A stretch of DNA of 44,879 bases from DATKQI01 sp035532755. GTDB lineage: Bacteria > Pseudomonadota > Alphaproteobacteria > Acetobacterales > Acetobacteraceae. The stretch's first letter is position 1, and every line of letters starts with the position of its first letter. The stretch is taken from NCBI GenBank assembly GCA_035532755.1, contig DATKQI010000301.1:1-44879 (forward strand), in the 5' to 3' direction. Below are positions 8,545-16,833 of the stretch, piece by piece. The notes under the pieces were generated by a model. That model worked only from the letters and a program-made list of their open reading frames with translations. It had not been told where the DNA came from and did no database searches. A program made the position numbers and the translations under genes.

Positions 8545-9594
8545 ATGATCCGCCTGTCCGTGCTCGACCAGTCCACCATCGTCACCGGCCGGGCGCCGGA
8601 CGCCTCGATCCGCGAGAGCCTGGAGCTCGCGCGATATTGCGAGGCGCTGGGCTATGCCCGCTACTGGGTGGCGGAGCACCATAATTCCGCGAGCCAGGCC
8701 GGCACCGCGCCCGAAATCCTGATCGGCGCGATCGCGGCCACCACGCGGCGCATCCGCGTGGGCAGCGCGGGGGTGATGCTGCCGCATTATGCCGCGCTGA
8801 AGGTGGCCGAACAGTTCCGCGTGCTGGAAGCAATCGCGCCCGGGCGGATCGATCTCGGCCTGGGGCGCGCGCCGGGGTCTGACGGAATGACGGCGCATGC
8901 GTTGAACCCGAATGCGGCGGACGCGGCGCGGCAGTTTCCCGCGGCGGTGCGCGACCTGATGGCCTGGGTGCGCGGCGAGCCGTTGCCGGAGACGCATCCG
9001 TTTCGCGCCGTGCAGGCGCAGCCGATGGGGGCAACGGCACCGGAGGTCTGGATTCTTGGCAGCTCCGATTACGGCGCCCGCGTCGCCGCGCATTTCGGCC
9101 TGCCCTACTGCTTCGCGCATTTCATCACCGACGGGCTGGGGACTGCTGAGGCGCTGGAATTCTATCGCGAGGCGTACACTCCGAGTGAAGTGCATCCGGC
9201 GCCGCAGGCTGCATTGTGCGTGTGGGCGGTGGCGGCGGAGACCGAGGCGGAGGCGGAGCGGCTGTTCTCCTCCCGTGCGCTGTGGCGGCTGGGGCGGGAC
9301 CGGGGCATGTATGCCGCGCTGCCGAGCCCGGAGGAGGCGGATGCATATCCCTGGACCGACGCCGAACGCGCGCGGGCGGCGGCGCTGCGCGCCACCGCGC
9401 TCGTCGGCACCGCGGGGCAGGTGGGGGTGCAGTTGCGGGCACTGGCCGCCCACACGCAGGCTGAGGATATCGTGGTGCTTACGACGGTGCACGATCCGGC
9501 TGCGCGCCGTCGATCCTATGCGCTATTGGCCGAGGAATTCGGCCTGCGTGCCGATAGCCCCTCCATTCCGGTGCCGGCGCGCGCGTCAGCCTGA
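8545..9594 (+). CDS. Luciferase-like (LLM class) flavin-dependent oxidoreductase
   Basis: A 349-residue LLM protein of the single-chain group often labelled MsnO8-like. Marks are LSVLDQS at the N-terminus, RYWVAEHHN (about residues 40-48), the TTRRIRVGSAGVMLPHYAALKVAEQFRVLEAI block that forms the FMN pocket, and GLGRAPGSD. The family are FMNH2-dependent monooxygenases or F420/FMN reductases; the substrate is unknown here. GAAGGG begins right at the DUF445 stop and precedes the ATG by 7 bases. The last gene of the 5.4-9.6 kb run; no flavin reductase gene is nearby. Confidence 0.88.
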   Translation: MIRLSVLDQSTIVTGRAPDASIRESLELARYCEALGYARYWVAEHHNSASQAGTAPEILIGAIAATTRRIRVGSAGVMLPHYAALKVAEQFRVLEAIAPGRIDLGLGRAPGSDGMTAHALNPNAADAARQFPAAVRDLMAWVRGEPLPETHPFRAVQAQPMGATAPEVWILGSSDYGARVAAHFGLPYCFAHFITDGLGTAEALEFYREAYTPSEVHPAPQAALCVWAVAAETEAEAERLFSSRALWRLGRDRGMYAALPSPEEADAYPWTDAERARAAALRATALVGTAGQVGVQLRALAAHTQAEDIVVLTTVHDPAARRRSYALLAEEFGLRADSPSIPVPARASA

Positions 9595-9621
9595 CGTCCG
9601 TCCTTCCACGATCGTTTTCCG

Positions 9622-9649
9622 GGCGTGGCAGCCGGCAGGCTGCCACGCC
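9622..9649 (+). terminator. Perfect 12-bp hairpin after the LLM gene
   Basis: Bases 9622-9633 (GGCGTGGCAGCC) pair perfectly with 9638-9649 across the loop GGCA. It begins 27 bases after the LLM stop and ends 11 bases before the -35-like element of the next operon, so it would insulate the two. No U-run follows, so it is not a standard intrinsic terminator; it may act with Rho or protect the 3' end. Confidence 0.45.
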
Positions 9650-9660
9650 GTGCTGCCGTC

Positions 9661-9730
9661 TTGACCGATCCTGCCGGGCTGCATAAGGTCATCCCTAATA
9701 ATCGCATATCTTACATAATTATGGATGTAT
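9661..9730 (+). promoter_or_regulatory. Candidate promoter and AT-rich operator of the peptide/opine-type ABC operon
   Basis: TTGACC at 9661-9666, a 17-base spacer and TAAGGT at 9684-9689 form a fair sigma70-type promoter. Just downstream is an AT-rich block in otherwise GC-rich DNA containing CATAT at 9705-9709 and the perfect palindrome CATAATTATG at 9714-9723, with TACAT/ATGTA arms at 9712-9716 and 9725-9729. The layout closely matches that before the PLP-enzyme operon at 17701-17767, so the same IclR protein may act on both. Confidence 0.4.
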
Positions 9731-9772
9731 CGGGCGGTTCCGCAAATCCGCCCATGGCACAGGGGAGCGACC

Positions 9773-11314
9773 ATGGATCTGTCGAGGCGGGATTTCGCGA
9801 TTGCCGGATTGGCGGCGGCGGCTGGCCCGACCCTTTATCCGGCGCTGGCACAGGCCGCCCCGGCGAAGGGCGGCGTGATTACCGTGGCCACGATCGGCGA
9901 GCCGCCGACGCTCGATCCGGTGGTGTCCACCGCCGATCTCGTCGGCATGATCGCCCAGCACATGTTCGAGACGCTGTTCACCTTCGACAGCAACTGGAAG
10001 GTGACGCCGCTGCTGGCGGCGGGGCTGCCGACGATTGCGAAGGGCGGAACCGAATACACGATCAAGCTGCGCCAGGGCGTGAAATTCCACGACGGGTCGC
10101 CGATGACGGTGGAGGACGTGCTGGCGTCGCTGAAGCGATGGATGAAGATCGCTTCGCGCGGGCAGCAGGTGGCGCCGAACGTCTCGAAGCTGGAGAAGGT
10201 CGATGCCGGCGCCGTTCGCATCACGCTGAAGAAGCCCTATGCGCCGCTGGCGGCGTTGCTGGCCTTCAACAACTCGGCGGCCGTCATCATGCCGGCGAAC
10301 AAGCTGGCGGACACGCTCACCGCCTTCATCGGCACGGGGCCGTACAAGCTGAAGGCGCATGTGCCGGACCGCTACATCCAGCTTGTCCGGTTCGATGCCT
10401 ATGCCTCCCCGCCGGGGGCGCCTGACGGGTATGGCGGCGGGCGGCATCCGGATCTCGCCGGGATCACGTTCGTGCCGGTGCCGGATGCGAACACGCGCAC
10501 GGACGGCGCATTGGCGGGGCAGTACCATTATGCCGATTCGTTGCCGGTGGAAGCGTATGACCGGCTGACGAAAAGCCATGCGAGCCTGCCGCTGCTGCTG
10601 AAGCCGTTCGGCTGGCCGCAGATGGTGATGAACACGAAGCAGGGCGGGCTGGCCAAGGTGGCGCTGCGCCAGGCGGTGCAGGCGGCGCTGAGCCCGAAGG
10701 ACATGCTGGAGGCCGCGTTCGGCACTCCGCGCTTCTATGCGGTGGACGGCGCGTTGTATCCGAAGAACTACGTCTGGCACACCGATGCCGGCATCGTGCG
10801 CTACGGCGCGGCGGATCCGGCGAAGGCCAAGGCGCTGATGAAGCAGGGCGGGTACGATGGCAGCCCGATCCGGCTGATGGCGAGCCGCCAGTACCCGTTC
10901 CACTACAAGATCGCCCAGGTGGCCGAAGCCTATCTGCAGCAGGCCGGCTTCAAGGTCGATCTGCAGGTGATGGATTGGGCGACGCTGATCCAGCGCCGTG
11001 GCGACCCGAAATTGTGGGAAATCTTCATCACCCACAGCCCGTTCCTGCCGGAACCCGCGCTGGATGGCTTCATGTCCGACGATTTCCCGGGCTGGTGGGC
11101 AACGCCGCAGAAGGATGCGCTGGTGGCGAAGTTCAACAGCGAGGCCGATCCGGCGAAGCGGGTGAAGCTGTGGGCGCAGGTGCAGGCGCTGTTCTATGCA
11201 CAGGCGCCGCTGATCAAGGTAGGGGATTTCAACTCCCTCGCCGCGCGCTCTCCGAAGCTGAAGGGCCTCGTGCCTGCGCCGTGGCCGTATTTCTGGAACG
11301 TCACGCTCGCCTGA
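9773..11314 (+). CDS. ABC transporter substrate-binding protein, family 5 (peptide/opine/nickel type)
   Basis: A 513-residue periplasmic binding protein. The N-terminus has a Tat-type signal, SRRDF followed by a hydrophobic stretch and ALAQA as a likely cleavage site, so it is probably exported folded. Family 5 marks are TVATIGEPPTLDP, the LRQGVKFHDGSPMTVEDVLASL motif, GTGPYKL and the C-terminal QALFYAQAPLIKVGD. It captures the ligand for the two permeases that follow. The family binds peptides, opines, nickel and glycosides, so the ligand is open; the neighbouring COG3964 hydrolase and RidA gene favour an N-acylated or otherwise modified amino acid. AGGGGAG precedes the ATG. Confidence 0.9.
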   Translation: MDLSRRDFAIAGLAAAAGPTLYPALAQAAPAKGGVITVATIGEPPTLDPVVSTADLVGMIAQHMFETLFTFDSNWKVTPLLAAGLPTIAKGGTEYTIKLRQGVKFHDGSPMTVEDVLASLKRWMKIASRGQQVAPNVSKLEKVDAGAVRITLKKPYAPLAALLAFNNSAAVIMPANKLADTLTAFIGTGPYKLKAHVPDRYIQLVRFDAYASPPGAPDGYGGGRHPDLAGITFVPVPDANTRTDGALAGQYHYADSLPVEAYDRLTKSHASLPLLLKPFGWPQMVMNTKQGGLAKVALRQAVQAALSPKDMLEAAFGTPRFYAVDGALYPKNYVWHTDAGIVRYGAADPAKAKALMKQGGYDGSPIRLMASRQYPFHYKIAQVAEAYLQQAGFKVDLQVMDWATLIQRRGDPKLWEIFITHSPFLPEPALDGFMSDDFPGWWATPQKDALVAKFNSEADPAKRVKLWAQVQALFYAQAPLIKVGDFNSLAARSPKLKGLVPAPWPYFWNVTLA

Positions 11315-11338
11315 GCGGGAGCTGGCCGGAGTGGAAGC

Positions 11339-12295
11339 GTGATCCGCAACAGGCTGCTGCACGCGGTGTGCGGCCGGCTCATCGGCATGATCGTGGTCAT
11401 GCTGCTGGTCGTCACCGTGGTGTTCGTGATCGTGCGGATCGCGCCCGGGGACCCGGCATCGGTGATGCTCGGTCCGCAGGCGAGCCCTGCCGCGGTGGCC
11501 GCGCTGCGGACAAGCTGGGGGCTGGATCGGCCGCTGCCGGTGCAATATCTGCTGTTCGTGGAGCAGGTGCTGCGCGGCGATCTCGGGCAGTCGATCTTTC
11601 TCAACGAACCGGTGCTGAGCGCACTCGCCCAGCGGGCGGAGCCGACGACGTTCCTCACGCTGTTCTCCATCCTGATCGCGGTGGTGATCGCGCTGCCCGT
11701 GGGCATCCTCGCCGCCTATAAGCGCGGCTCGGCGTTCGACCAGGTGGTGATGACGGTGTCGATGTTCGCCGCCAGCATCCCGACCTTCTGGCTCGGGCTG
11801 CTGCTGATCGAGTTCTTCGCCGTGCGCTTCCACTGGCTGCCGGCATCCGGCTACGGCGGGCCGGGCGCGTCGCTCGGGGACCGGCTTTCACACCTCATCC
11901 TGCCGGCCGTGACGCTGGGGGTGGCGAGTTCCGCGCTGATCACGCGCTTCACCCGGGCGAGCATGCTGGATGTGCTGAGCGACGACTACGTGCGCACCGC
12001 GCGATCCAAGGGCATGGGCGAGATGCGCGTGGTGCTGCGCCACGCATTGAAGAACGCTCTGGTGCCGATTCTGACGGTGATCGGGCTGACCGTCGCCGTA
12101 CTGATCGCGGGCGCGGTGGTGACCGAAACGGTGTTCGGTCTGCCGGGCGTGGGCAGCCTTGTCGTCTCTGCCGTGCTGCGGCGGGACTACCCGGTGATCC
12201 AGGGCGCGCTGCTGGTGCTGGCGGGAATCTACGTCCTGATCAACTTCGCGATCGACATGCTGTATCTTCTGATCGATCCGCGGGTGCGGTACTGA
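11339..12295 (+). CDS. ABC transporter permease, DppB/OppB type
   Basis: A 318-residue inner-membrane permease starting at GTG. It has the DppB-type N-terminal helix, then RIAPGDPASVMLGPQA and the LDRPLPVQYLLFVEQVLRGDLGQSI segment, several membrane helices, and the coupling motif DYVRTARSKGMGEMRVVLRHALKNAL that docks with the ATPase. It ends in IDMLYLLIDPRVRY, the usual DppB C-terminus. It pairs with the following permease to form the channel of the importer. The gene starts 24 bases after the binding-protein stop and ends one base before the next ATG, so the genes are co-transcribed. Confidence 0.93.
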   Translation: MIRNRLLHAVCGRLIGMIVVMLLVVTVVFVIVRIAPGDPASVMLGPQASPAAVAALRTSWGLDRPLPVQYLLFVEQVLRGDLGQSIFLNEPVLSALAQRAEPTTFLTLFSILIAVVIALPVGILAAYKRGSAFDQVVMTVSMFAASIPTFWLGLLLIEFFAVRFHWLPASGYGGPGASLGDRLSHLILPAVTLGVASSALITRFTRASMLDVLSDDYVRTARSKGMGEMRVVLRHALKNALVPILTVIGLTVAVLIAGAVVTETVFGLPGVGSLVVSAVLRRDYPVIQGALLVLAGIYVLINFAIDMLYLLIDPRVRY

Positions 12296-12296
12296 C

Positions 12297-13148
12297 ATGA
12301 CAGACCGGGAGCAGCGAACGCGCAGGCTGGATGCGCTGCTGGCGCGCAAGACCGTTCTGATCGGTGGGGCCGTTCTGCTTGTTATCGCGCTGGCGGCGGC
12401 CTTGGCGCCGCTGCTGAGCGCCTATTCGCCGACGCAGCTTGCCATCGCGCAGCGACTGCATCCGCCATCCGCGCGCCACTGGTTCGGCACGGATGATTTT
12501 GGGCGTGACATATTTACCCGCGTTCTGTACGGCGGCCGCCTGTCGCTGACCGTGGGGGCGGCGGTGGTCGTGGTGTCCACGGTGCTGGGCGCCGTTCTGG
12601 GGTTGCTGGTGGGGTTCTTCCGCAGGCTGGACGCGCCGGTTTCCCGGCTGCTGGACGCGATGATGGCGTTTCCCGACATCCTGCTGGCGATCTCCCTCGT
12701 GGCAGCGCTCGGGCCGTCGCTGCTGAACGTGATCATCGCGCTCAGCATCGTCTATACGCCGCGGCTGGCGCGCATCGTCCGCGCCTCCACGCTGGTGATC
12801 CGCGAACTGCCCTATGTGGAGGCGGCGCGCGCGCTTGGCGTGTCCACGCCGCGCATCCTGGTGAGCCACGTGCTGCGCGGGCTGATCTCGCCCATTCTCG
12901 TGCAGGGCACGTTCGTTTTTGCCTATGCGATGCTGACGGAGGCCGCGCTGTCGTTCCTCGGCGTGGGTGTTTCGCCGGACATCCCGACCTGGGGCACGAT
13001 GATCAGTCTCGGGCAGGAATACATGGATACCGCGCCGTGGATCATGCTGTTCCCGGGCTGCGCGATCGTGCTGGCGGTGCTGTCGCTGCAACTGATCGGC
13101 GACGGGCTGCGCGATCTGCTCGATCCGCGGCTGTCGAAGGAGATATGA
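12297..13148 (+). CDS. ABC transporter permease, DppC/OppC type
   Basis: A 283-residue partner permease. It shows the DppC marks: a first helix near residues 20-40, the HPPSARHWFGTDDFGRDIF block, the ATPase-docking motif PYVEAARALGVSTPRILVSHVLRGL, TEAALSFLGVGVSPDIPTWG and the end LQLIGDGLRDLLDPRL. It begins one base after the DppB-type stop. Its stop overlaps the first possible start of the amidohydrolase, so transport and hydrolysis are translationally coupled, which supports a common substrate. Confidence 0.93.
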   Translation: MTDREQRTRRLDALLARKTVLIGGAVLLVIALAAALAPLLSAYSPTQLAIAQRLHPPSARHWFGTDDFGRDIFTRVLYGGRLSLTVGAAVVVVSTVLGAVLGLLVGFFRRLDAPVSRLLDAMMAFPDILLAISLVAALGPSLLNVIIALSIVYTPRLARIVRASTLVIRELPYVEAARALGVSTPRILVSHVLRGLISPILVQGTFVFAYAMLTEAALSFLGVGVSPDIPTWGTMISLGQEYMDTAPWIMLFPGCAIVLAVLSLQLIGDGLRDLLDPRLSKEI

Positions 13149-13150
13149 AC

Positions 13151-14341
13151 ATGGGCCAGCCGCTGCTGCTGCGTGATGTGGTGCCGATCGGCTTCGGTGA
13201 CGCGATCGCTTCCCGTCGGCAGGATATCCTGATCGGCGCCGACGGGGCCGTGGCTGCGTTCGACGCGATGGTCGCAGCCCCGGCGGAGGCGCGGGTGTTC
13301 GACGGCCGAGGTGCCTTCATCAGCCCAGGCTGGGTCGATCTGCACGCGCATGTCTGGTGGGGCGGGACGGACATCTCCATCCGCCCGGATGCTTGCGGCG
13401 CCGCTCGCGGCGTGACCACCATCGTCGATGCCGGATCGGCCGGGGAGGCGAATTTCCATGGCTTCCGCGAATTCATCATCAAGCCAGCGCGCGAGCGGGT
13501 GCTGGCGTTCCTCAACATCGGTTCGATCGGCCTCGTCGCCACCAATCGGGTGAGCGAGCTTGCCGACTACCGCTCCATAGACATCGACCGAACGCTGGCC
13601 TGCGTGGAGGCCAACCGTGACGTGATCGTCGGCATCAAGGTGCGGGCGAGCCACGTGATCCTCGGTTCCTGGGGCATCACGCCGGTGAAGGTGGCGAAGA
13701 AGGTGGCGAAGATATTGAAGCTGCCGCTGATGGTGCATGTGGGCGAGCCGCCGCCGCTGTACGACGAGGTGCTGGAGGTGCTGGGGCCGGGCGATATCGT
13801 CACCCATTGCTTCAACGGCAAGGCCGGCGGTTCTCTGATCGAGGATGAAGACCTGTTCGCCCTCGCCGCGCGCTGTGCCGCCGAGGGCATCCGGCTGGAT
13901 GTGGGGCATGGCGGCGCATCGTTCTCGTTCCGCGTGGCGGAGGTGGCGATCGGCCGGGGGTTGCTGCCGTTCTCGATCTCCACCGATCTGCATGCCCGCT
14001 CGCTGGATGGGCCGGTGTGGGACATGGCGACCACACTATCGAAGCTGCTGGCTGTCGGGATGCCGCTGGCCGAGGTGATTCGCGCCGTGACGGCCGCGCC
14101 GCTGTCGGTGATCGGGCGGCCAAGCGCCGATCTGCTCGCACCCGGCGCGAGAGCGGAATTCACGGTGTTCGATGTCTTGGACGGCGATCTTGAGCTGCGC
14201 GATTCGATGGGTGTGGCGGCGAAACTCACGCGCCTGATCGAGCCGCGCGCGGCAATTCTGGGCGCGGGCCTGATCGCGGCATCACGCCATGTGCCCTCGG
14301 CGCCGGTGCCATGCCCATGCTGCGGCGGCCTGCGGCGTTGA
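13151..14341 (+). CDS. COG3964 amidohydrolase/deacetylase-family metallohydrolase
   Basis: A 396-residue amidohydrolase-superfamily enzyme. Metal-site residues are His65 and His67 (DLHAHVWWGG), Lys163 as the probable carboxylated bridge (GIKVRAS), His196 (MVHVGE), His219 (VTHCFNG) and Asp279 (STDLHA). Members were long called dihydroorotases, but characterised COG3964 proteins from Agrobacterium and Ochrobactrum hydrolyse acetyl-(R)-mandelate, so an ester or N-acyl substrate is more likely than a pyrimidine. ATG at 13145 overlaps the permease stop, but AAGGAG at 13137-13142 is better spaced for 13151. The gene lies inside a transporter operon, and a COG1921 PLP enzyme gene follows at 17785, a pairing also seen in other bacteria. 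Confidence 0.85.
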   Translation: MGQPLLLRDVVPIGFGDAIASRRQDILIGADGAVAAFDAMVAAPAEARVFDGRGAFISPGWVDLHAHVWWGGTDISIRPDACGAARGVTTIVDAGSAGEANFHGFREFIIKPARERVLAFLNIGSIGLVATNRVSELADYRSIDIDRTLACVEANRDVIVGIKVRASHVILGSWGITPVKVAKKVAKILKLPLMVHVGEPPPLYDEVLEVLGPGDIVTHCFNGKAGGSLIEDEDLFALAARCAAEGIRLDVGHGGASFSFRVAEVAIGRGLLPFSISTDLHARSLDGPVWDMATTLSKLLAVGMPLAEVIRAVTAAPLSVIGRPSADLLAPGARAEFTVFDVLDGDLELRDSMGVAAKLTRLIEPRAAILGAGLIAASRHVPSAPVPCPCCGGLRR

Positions 14342-15357
14342 ACGCACTGGCGCCCGGCGTTGCGTTGCAGGTGAACGATCTGCGGGCGCATTTCGTCTTC
14401 CGCCGCCGCGTGGCCAAGGCGGTCGATGGCGTGTCGTTCACCCTGCGCGAGGGCGGCACGCTGGCGATCGTCGGCGAATCCGGCTCGGGGAAGTCGGTCA
14501 CCAGCTTTTCGCTGCTGGGGCTGCTGCCGCCACCGGGGCGCATCGTCGGCGGCAGTGTTCTGTATCGCGACAGCGCCGGTGCGGTGCATGACCTCGCGAC
14601 GCTGCCGGCGGCGGCGATGCGCCGGATGCGCGGGCGGCAGATCGCGATGATCTTCCAGGAACCGATGACCAGCCTCAACCCGCTGTTCACGATCGGCGAC
14701 CAGATCGGCGAGATGATACGCCTGCATGAACCGGTCAGCCGGGGGCAGGTACGGCAGCGGGTGCAGCGGATGCTGGAACTGGTGGAAATCCCGGCCGCCG
14801 CCGCCCGGCTTGACGATTATCCGCACCAGATGTCCGGCGGCATGCGGCAGCGCGCGATGATCGCGCTCGCGCTCGCCTGCAACCCGCGCGTGCTGATCGC
14901 CGACGAGCCGACGACGGCGCTGGATGTGACGACGCAGAGCCAGATCCTCGACCTGCTGCGCCGCCTGCAACGCGAGAGCGGCATGAGCATCCTGTTCATC
15001 ACCCACAATCTCGGCGTGGTGGCCGAGATCGCGCAGGACGTGGCGGTGATGTATGCTGGCCGCGTGGTGGAGCAGGCGCCGGTGGCACGGCTGTTCGCGG
15101 CCTCCCGCCATCCCTACACGCGCGGGCTGCTGCACGCCACACCCAACCCGGCGCGCGACGTGCCGCAGGACGGACCGCGGCGGCGTCTGGAACCGATTCC
15201 CGGCACAGTCCCGTCGCTGACCGAACTGCCGCCCGGATGCAGCTTCGCCCCGCGCTGCGCGCTCGCCATGCGGGCCTGCGAAGCCGCTGTTCCGCCGTTG
15301 CTGTCCGTTGCGCCCGACCATGCCAGCCGCTGCCTGCGGCACGAGGAGCTGGCATGA
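14311..15357 (+). CDS. ABC transporter ATPase, DppD/OppD type
   Basis: A 348-residue ATPase. The Walker A GESGSGKS is at residues 55-62, the Q-loop in IFQEPMTSLNP, the signature MSGGMRQR, Walker B LIADEPTTALD and the switch histidine in FITHNLG. The C-terminus carries the oligopeptide-type cysteine-containing tail PPGCSFAPRC, typical of DppD/OppD proteins. The ATG at 14311 overlaps the amidohydrolase by 31 bases; a TTG at 14338 that overlaps the stop as TTGA is a possible alternative and would remove nine residues. It forms a heterodimer with the next protein. Confidence 0.92.
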   Translation: MPMLRRPAALNALAPGVALQVNDLRAHFVFRRRVAKAVDGVSFTLREGGTLAIVGESGSGKSVTSFSLLGLLPPPGRIVGGSVLYRDSAGAVHDLATLPAAAMRRMRGRQIAMIFQEPMTSLNPLFTIGDQIGEMIRLHEPVSRGQVRQRVQRMLELVEIPAAAARLDDYPHQMSGGMRQRAMIALALACNPRVLIADEPTTALDVTTQSQILDLLRRLQRESGMSILFITHNLGVVAEIAQDVAVMYAGRVVEQAPVARLFAASRHPYTRGLLHATPNPARDVPQDGPRRRLEPIPGTVPSLTELPPGCSFAPRCALAMRACEAAVPPLLSVAPDHASRCLRHEELA

Positions 15358-16334
15358 GCGATCGGCCGGCACTGCTGAAAGTCGAGGGCCTGTGCAAGAC
15401 GTTCCCCACGCGCCGCGGCGGTGCGGTGCGGGCGGTTCAGGATGTGCGCTTCACCCTGCGCCGCGGCAGCCTGGTCGGGCTCGTGGGCGAATCGGGGTCT
15501 GGCAAGACCACCGTCGGCCGCTGCCTGCTGCGGCTCATCGAGCCCAGCGCCGGCAGGGCGGAGTTCGATGGTACCGATCTGTTCGCGCTGCCGTCGCGCG
15601 CGTTGCGGCCGTGGCGGCGGCGGATGCAGATCATCTTCCAGGACCCGTATTCCAGCCTCAACCCGCGCATGCGCGTGGCGTCCATCCTGGGTGAGGCGCT
15701 GGATGCGCACAATCTTGCGCGCGGCGCGGCGCGGCGGGACCGGATCGCCGAACTGCTCACGCGCGTCGGGCTGTCGCCGGATCACGCGCGGCGCTTTCCC
15801 CACGAGTTCTCCGGCGGCCAGCGCCAGCGCATCGGCATCGCCAGGGCGCTGGCGGTGGAGCCGGATTTCATCGTGGCGGATGAGCCGGTTTCGGCGCTGG
15901 ATGTGTCGGTGCAGGCGCAGGTGCTGAACCTGATCCAGGATCTGCAGCAGAGCCTCGGGTTGACCATGCTGTTCGTCGCGCACGATCTCTCGGTGGTCGA
16001 ATATCTGTGCGACGAAGTGATCGTGATGTATCTCGGCCGCGTCGTCGAGCGCGGGCCGAGTCGGGAGGTGTATCGGCGCCCCGGCCACCCCTACACGAAA
16101 GCCCTGATCGCGAGCGCGCCGGTGCCAGACCCGACGGTGCCGCGTGCTGCGCCGCAGGTGAAGGGCGACATCCCGAGCCCGTTGAACCCGCCCTCGGGTT
16201 GCGTGTTCCGCACCAGATGCCCGCATGCCGCCGATGCCTGTGCCGGGCAGGTGCCGCCGGAAATCGAGGTCGAGCCCGGTCATTTCGTTGCCTGCCTGCG
16301 CCATGCCGAGCTGGCGGCGGCCGGTGTGTTGTGA
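15354..16334 (+). CDS. ABC transporter ATPase, DppF/OppF type
   Basis: A 326-residue ATPase and the second motor subunit. The Walker A GESGSGKTT is at residues 45-53, then IIFQDPYSSLNPRMRV, the signature FSGGQRQR, Walker B FIVADEPVSALD and the switch FVAHDLSVVEY. The C-terminal tail has the oligopeptide-type PPSGCVFRTRCPHA with paired cysteines. The ATG overlaps the preceding stop (ATGA), so it is tightly coupled to the DppD-type gene. The set of one binding protein, two permeases and two ATPases is a complete importer. Confidence 0.93.
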   Translation: MSDRPALLKVEGLCKTFPTRRGGAVRAVQDVRFTLRRGSLVGLVGESGSGKTTVGRCLLRLIEPSAGRAEFDGTDLFALPSRALRPWRRRMQIIFQDPYSSLNPRMRVASILGEALDAHNLARGAARRDRIAELLTRVGLSPDHARRFPHEFSGGQRQRIGIARALAVEPDFIVADEPVSALDVSVQAQVLNLIQDLQQSLGLTMLFVAHDLSVVEYLCDEVIVMYLGRVVERGPSREVYRRPGHPYTKALIASAPVPDPTVPRAAPQVKGDIPSPLNPPSGCVFRTRCPHAADACAGQVPPEIEVEPGHFVACLRHAELAAAGVL

Positions 16335-16354
16335 TGCTGTCCGCAGGAGTACGC

Positions 16355-16816
16355 ATGTCGCCCTACGATCGCCTGAAATCCCTTGGCATCGAACTGCCGA
16401 CCGCACCGCCGCCGATCGCCAATTTCGTGACCCATGCGCGCGAAGGAAACCTGCTGTTCCTGTCAGGCCAGGGGCCGTCGGAGGCTGACGGGTCCATGCA
16501 TACCGGCAAGGTCGGTGCGGGCATCTCGGTCGCGGAGGCGTATGCGCATGCGCGGCTGACGGGCATCAACCTGATCGCGGTGATGCACGACGCACTGGGC
16601 GATCTTTTGCGCGTGAAGCGCATCGTGAAGCTGCTGGGGATGGTGAACGCGACGGCGGATTTCGCCGATCATCCCGCGGTCATCAACGGATGTTCGGACC
16701 TGCTGATCGACGTGTTCGGAGAAATCGGCCGCCATGCCCGCTCGGCCGTCGGCTTCGGTTCATTGCCCGGGCGGATCACCGTTGAGATCGAGGCGGTGAT
16801 CGCCGTGCAGGACTGA
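16355..16816 (+). CDS. RidA/YjgF-family protein, longer subtype
   Basis: A 153-residue Rid-family protein. Its marks are LLFLSGQGP near residue 34, KVGAGISVAEAYAHARLTGINLIAV in the middle, VKRIVKLLGMVNA and the C-terminal GRHARSAVGFGSLP with VEIEAVIAV. Canonical RidA hydrolyses reactive enamine or imine intermediates such as 2-aminoacrylate released by PLP enzymes; this longer branch has not been tied firmly to that reaction, so its activity is inferred. CAGGAG lies 5 bases before the ATG. It closes the transporter operon and converges on the IclR gene 17 bases away. The PLP lyase at 17785 is a plausible source of such intermediates. Confidence 0.87.
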   Translation: MSPYDRLKSLGIELPTAPPPIANFVTHAREGNLLFLSGQGPSEADGSMHTGKVGAGISVAEAYAHARLTGINLIAVMHDALGDLLRVKRIVKLLGMVNATADFADHPAVINGCSDLLIDVFGEIGRHARSAVGFGSLPGRITVEIEAVIAVQD

Positions 16817-16833
16817 CCCCCCTGGCGGCCGGA

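Noticed and set aside
9719..11833. Long minus-strand open frame opposite the binding-protein gene
   Set aside because: His/Arg/Gln-rich mirror frame; the Tat signal and family 5 motifs on the plus strand are decisive.
13151..14341. Dihydroorotase of pyrimidine synthesis
   Set aside because: Sequence is of the COG3964 type, found here inside an ABC transporter operon, and no pyr genes are near.
13567..15372. 600-codon minus-strand frame opposite the amidohydrolase and ATPase
   Set aside because: No recognisable fold; Walker motifs and metal residues lie on the plus strand.
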